A stretch of 15,005 nucleotides of DNA from positions 1-15,005 of the forward strand of contig DAOVZA010000013.1 in the NCBI GenBank assembly GCA_030635405.1, written 5' to 3'. The notes under the pieces were generated by a model that was given only the letters and a program-made list of their open reading frames with translations, did no database searches and was not told the DNA's origin. Source of the stretch: Desulfocapsa sp. GTDB lineage: Bacteria > Desulfobacterota > Desulfobulbia > Desulfobulbales > Desulfocapsaceae. The position numbers and the translations under genes were made by a program. Positions 14,843-15,005 of the stretch are shown one piece after another. Numbering within the stretch: the first letter of the stretch is position 1; each line of letters opens with the position of its first letter.

Positions 14843-15005
14843 ATGAAAATTGCAATTACAGCTACAGGAAACACCTTGGATTCCATGGTCGACCCCAGAT
14901 TTGGAAGAGCCGCATGGTTTCTTATTATAGATACTGACACCAATGAACTTCTCGAAGCTATCGACAACACAGCGGGTAAAGAAGCTGCTCATGGAGCTGG
15001 AATAA
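14843..15005 (+). CDS. NifX/NifB-type dinitrogenase iron-molybdenum cofactor biosynthesis domain protein (partial, 5' end)
   Basis: The first 54 codons of a protein cut by the right edge. The N-terminus MKIAITATGNTLDSMVDPRFGRAxxFLIID matches the fold found in NifX, NafY, the C-terminus of NifB and many small stand-alone proteins that bind metal clusters. The VDPRFGR motif, the following FLI-D-T strand and the AAHGAGI segment all agree. In anaerobes these genes often sit beside Mrp/NBP35-type ATPases and are not restricted to nitrogen fixers, so a nitrogenase role should not be assumed. The ATG at 14843 follows GGAGG (14833-14837) at good spacing; an in-frame ATG at 14831 overlaps that ribosome-binding site and is less likely. 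Confidence 0.88.
   Translation, partial: MKIAITATGNTLDSMVDPRFGRAAWFLIIDTDTNELLEAIDNTAGKEAAHGAGI

Noticed and set aside
1..15005. Mobile elements, CRISPR arrays, tRNA or rRNA genes
   Set aside because: No terminal inverted repeats with a transposase, no regular repeat-spacer array, and no cloverleaf or rRNA-like sequence was seen.

Overview
The window looks like a stretch of chromosome from a Gram-negative bacterium of moderate-to-low GC. The best guess is a Desulfobulbales-type member of the Desulfobacterota (the former sulfate-reducing Deltaproteobacteria). This is inferred from the protein style: an HD-GYP protein with a 'Y..xH' N-terminal module, a NifX-type dinitrogenase-cofactor protein, and a two-component system rich in propellers. 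No rRNA or other marker fixes the taxonomy. I see no mobile element, CRISPR array, tRNA or rRNA.

Layout: (1) 1-1739, minus strand. Glutamine-dependent NAD+ synthetase (nadE) is followed by the first 29 codons of a small membrane-anchored protein that runs off the left edge. (2) 2025-5422, plus strand. A two-gene operon with a 4-bp ATGA overlap encodes a 729-aa helical/HEAT-repeat protein and a 403-aa HD-GYP-type protein. The two share an N-terminal module. (3) 5426-9517, minus strand. A very large one-protein two-component system has a signal peptide, 14 propeller motifs, a Y_Y_Y domain, a transmembrane helix, HisKA-like and HATPase regions, a receiver and an AraC DNA-binding domain. It is convergent with the HD-GYP gene, with only 3 bp between the stop codons. 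(4) 9518-9758, a divergent control region with a direct repeat at exactly 21-bp spacing, next to a plausible promoter. (5) 9759-10160, plus strand: a lone receiver-domain protein. (6) 10192-13642, minus strand: ATP-dependent protease Lon, then the lytic transglycosylase MltG. (7) 13854-14654, plus strand: a stand-alone left-handed beta-helix protein resembling the acetyltransferase half of GlmU. (8) 14843 to the right edge: the start of a NifX/NifB-type (dinitrogenase iron-molybdenum cofactor biosynthesis domain) protein, preceded by a promoter and a CRP/FNR-like palindrome.

The housekeeping genes (nadE, lon, mltG) flank a signalling block at 2025-10160, which is the interesting part. Two of its enzymes lack a key histidine in an otherwise well-preserved domain. 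The sensor kinase has Lys where the phospho-accepting His should be (SKEIRSP instead of SHE-R-TP). The HD-GYP protein has Tyr-Asp instead of His-Asp. The kinase keeps its ATP-binding boxes and a complete receiver, ends in an AraC domain, and is divergent from a single-domain response regulator. The promoter of that regulator carries tandem sites at the spacing AraC-family proteins use. A reasonable model, which is inference, is that the sensor binds a periplasmic ligand and controls this promoter without ordinary His autophosphorylation, or accepts phosphate from another kinase.
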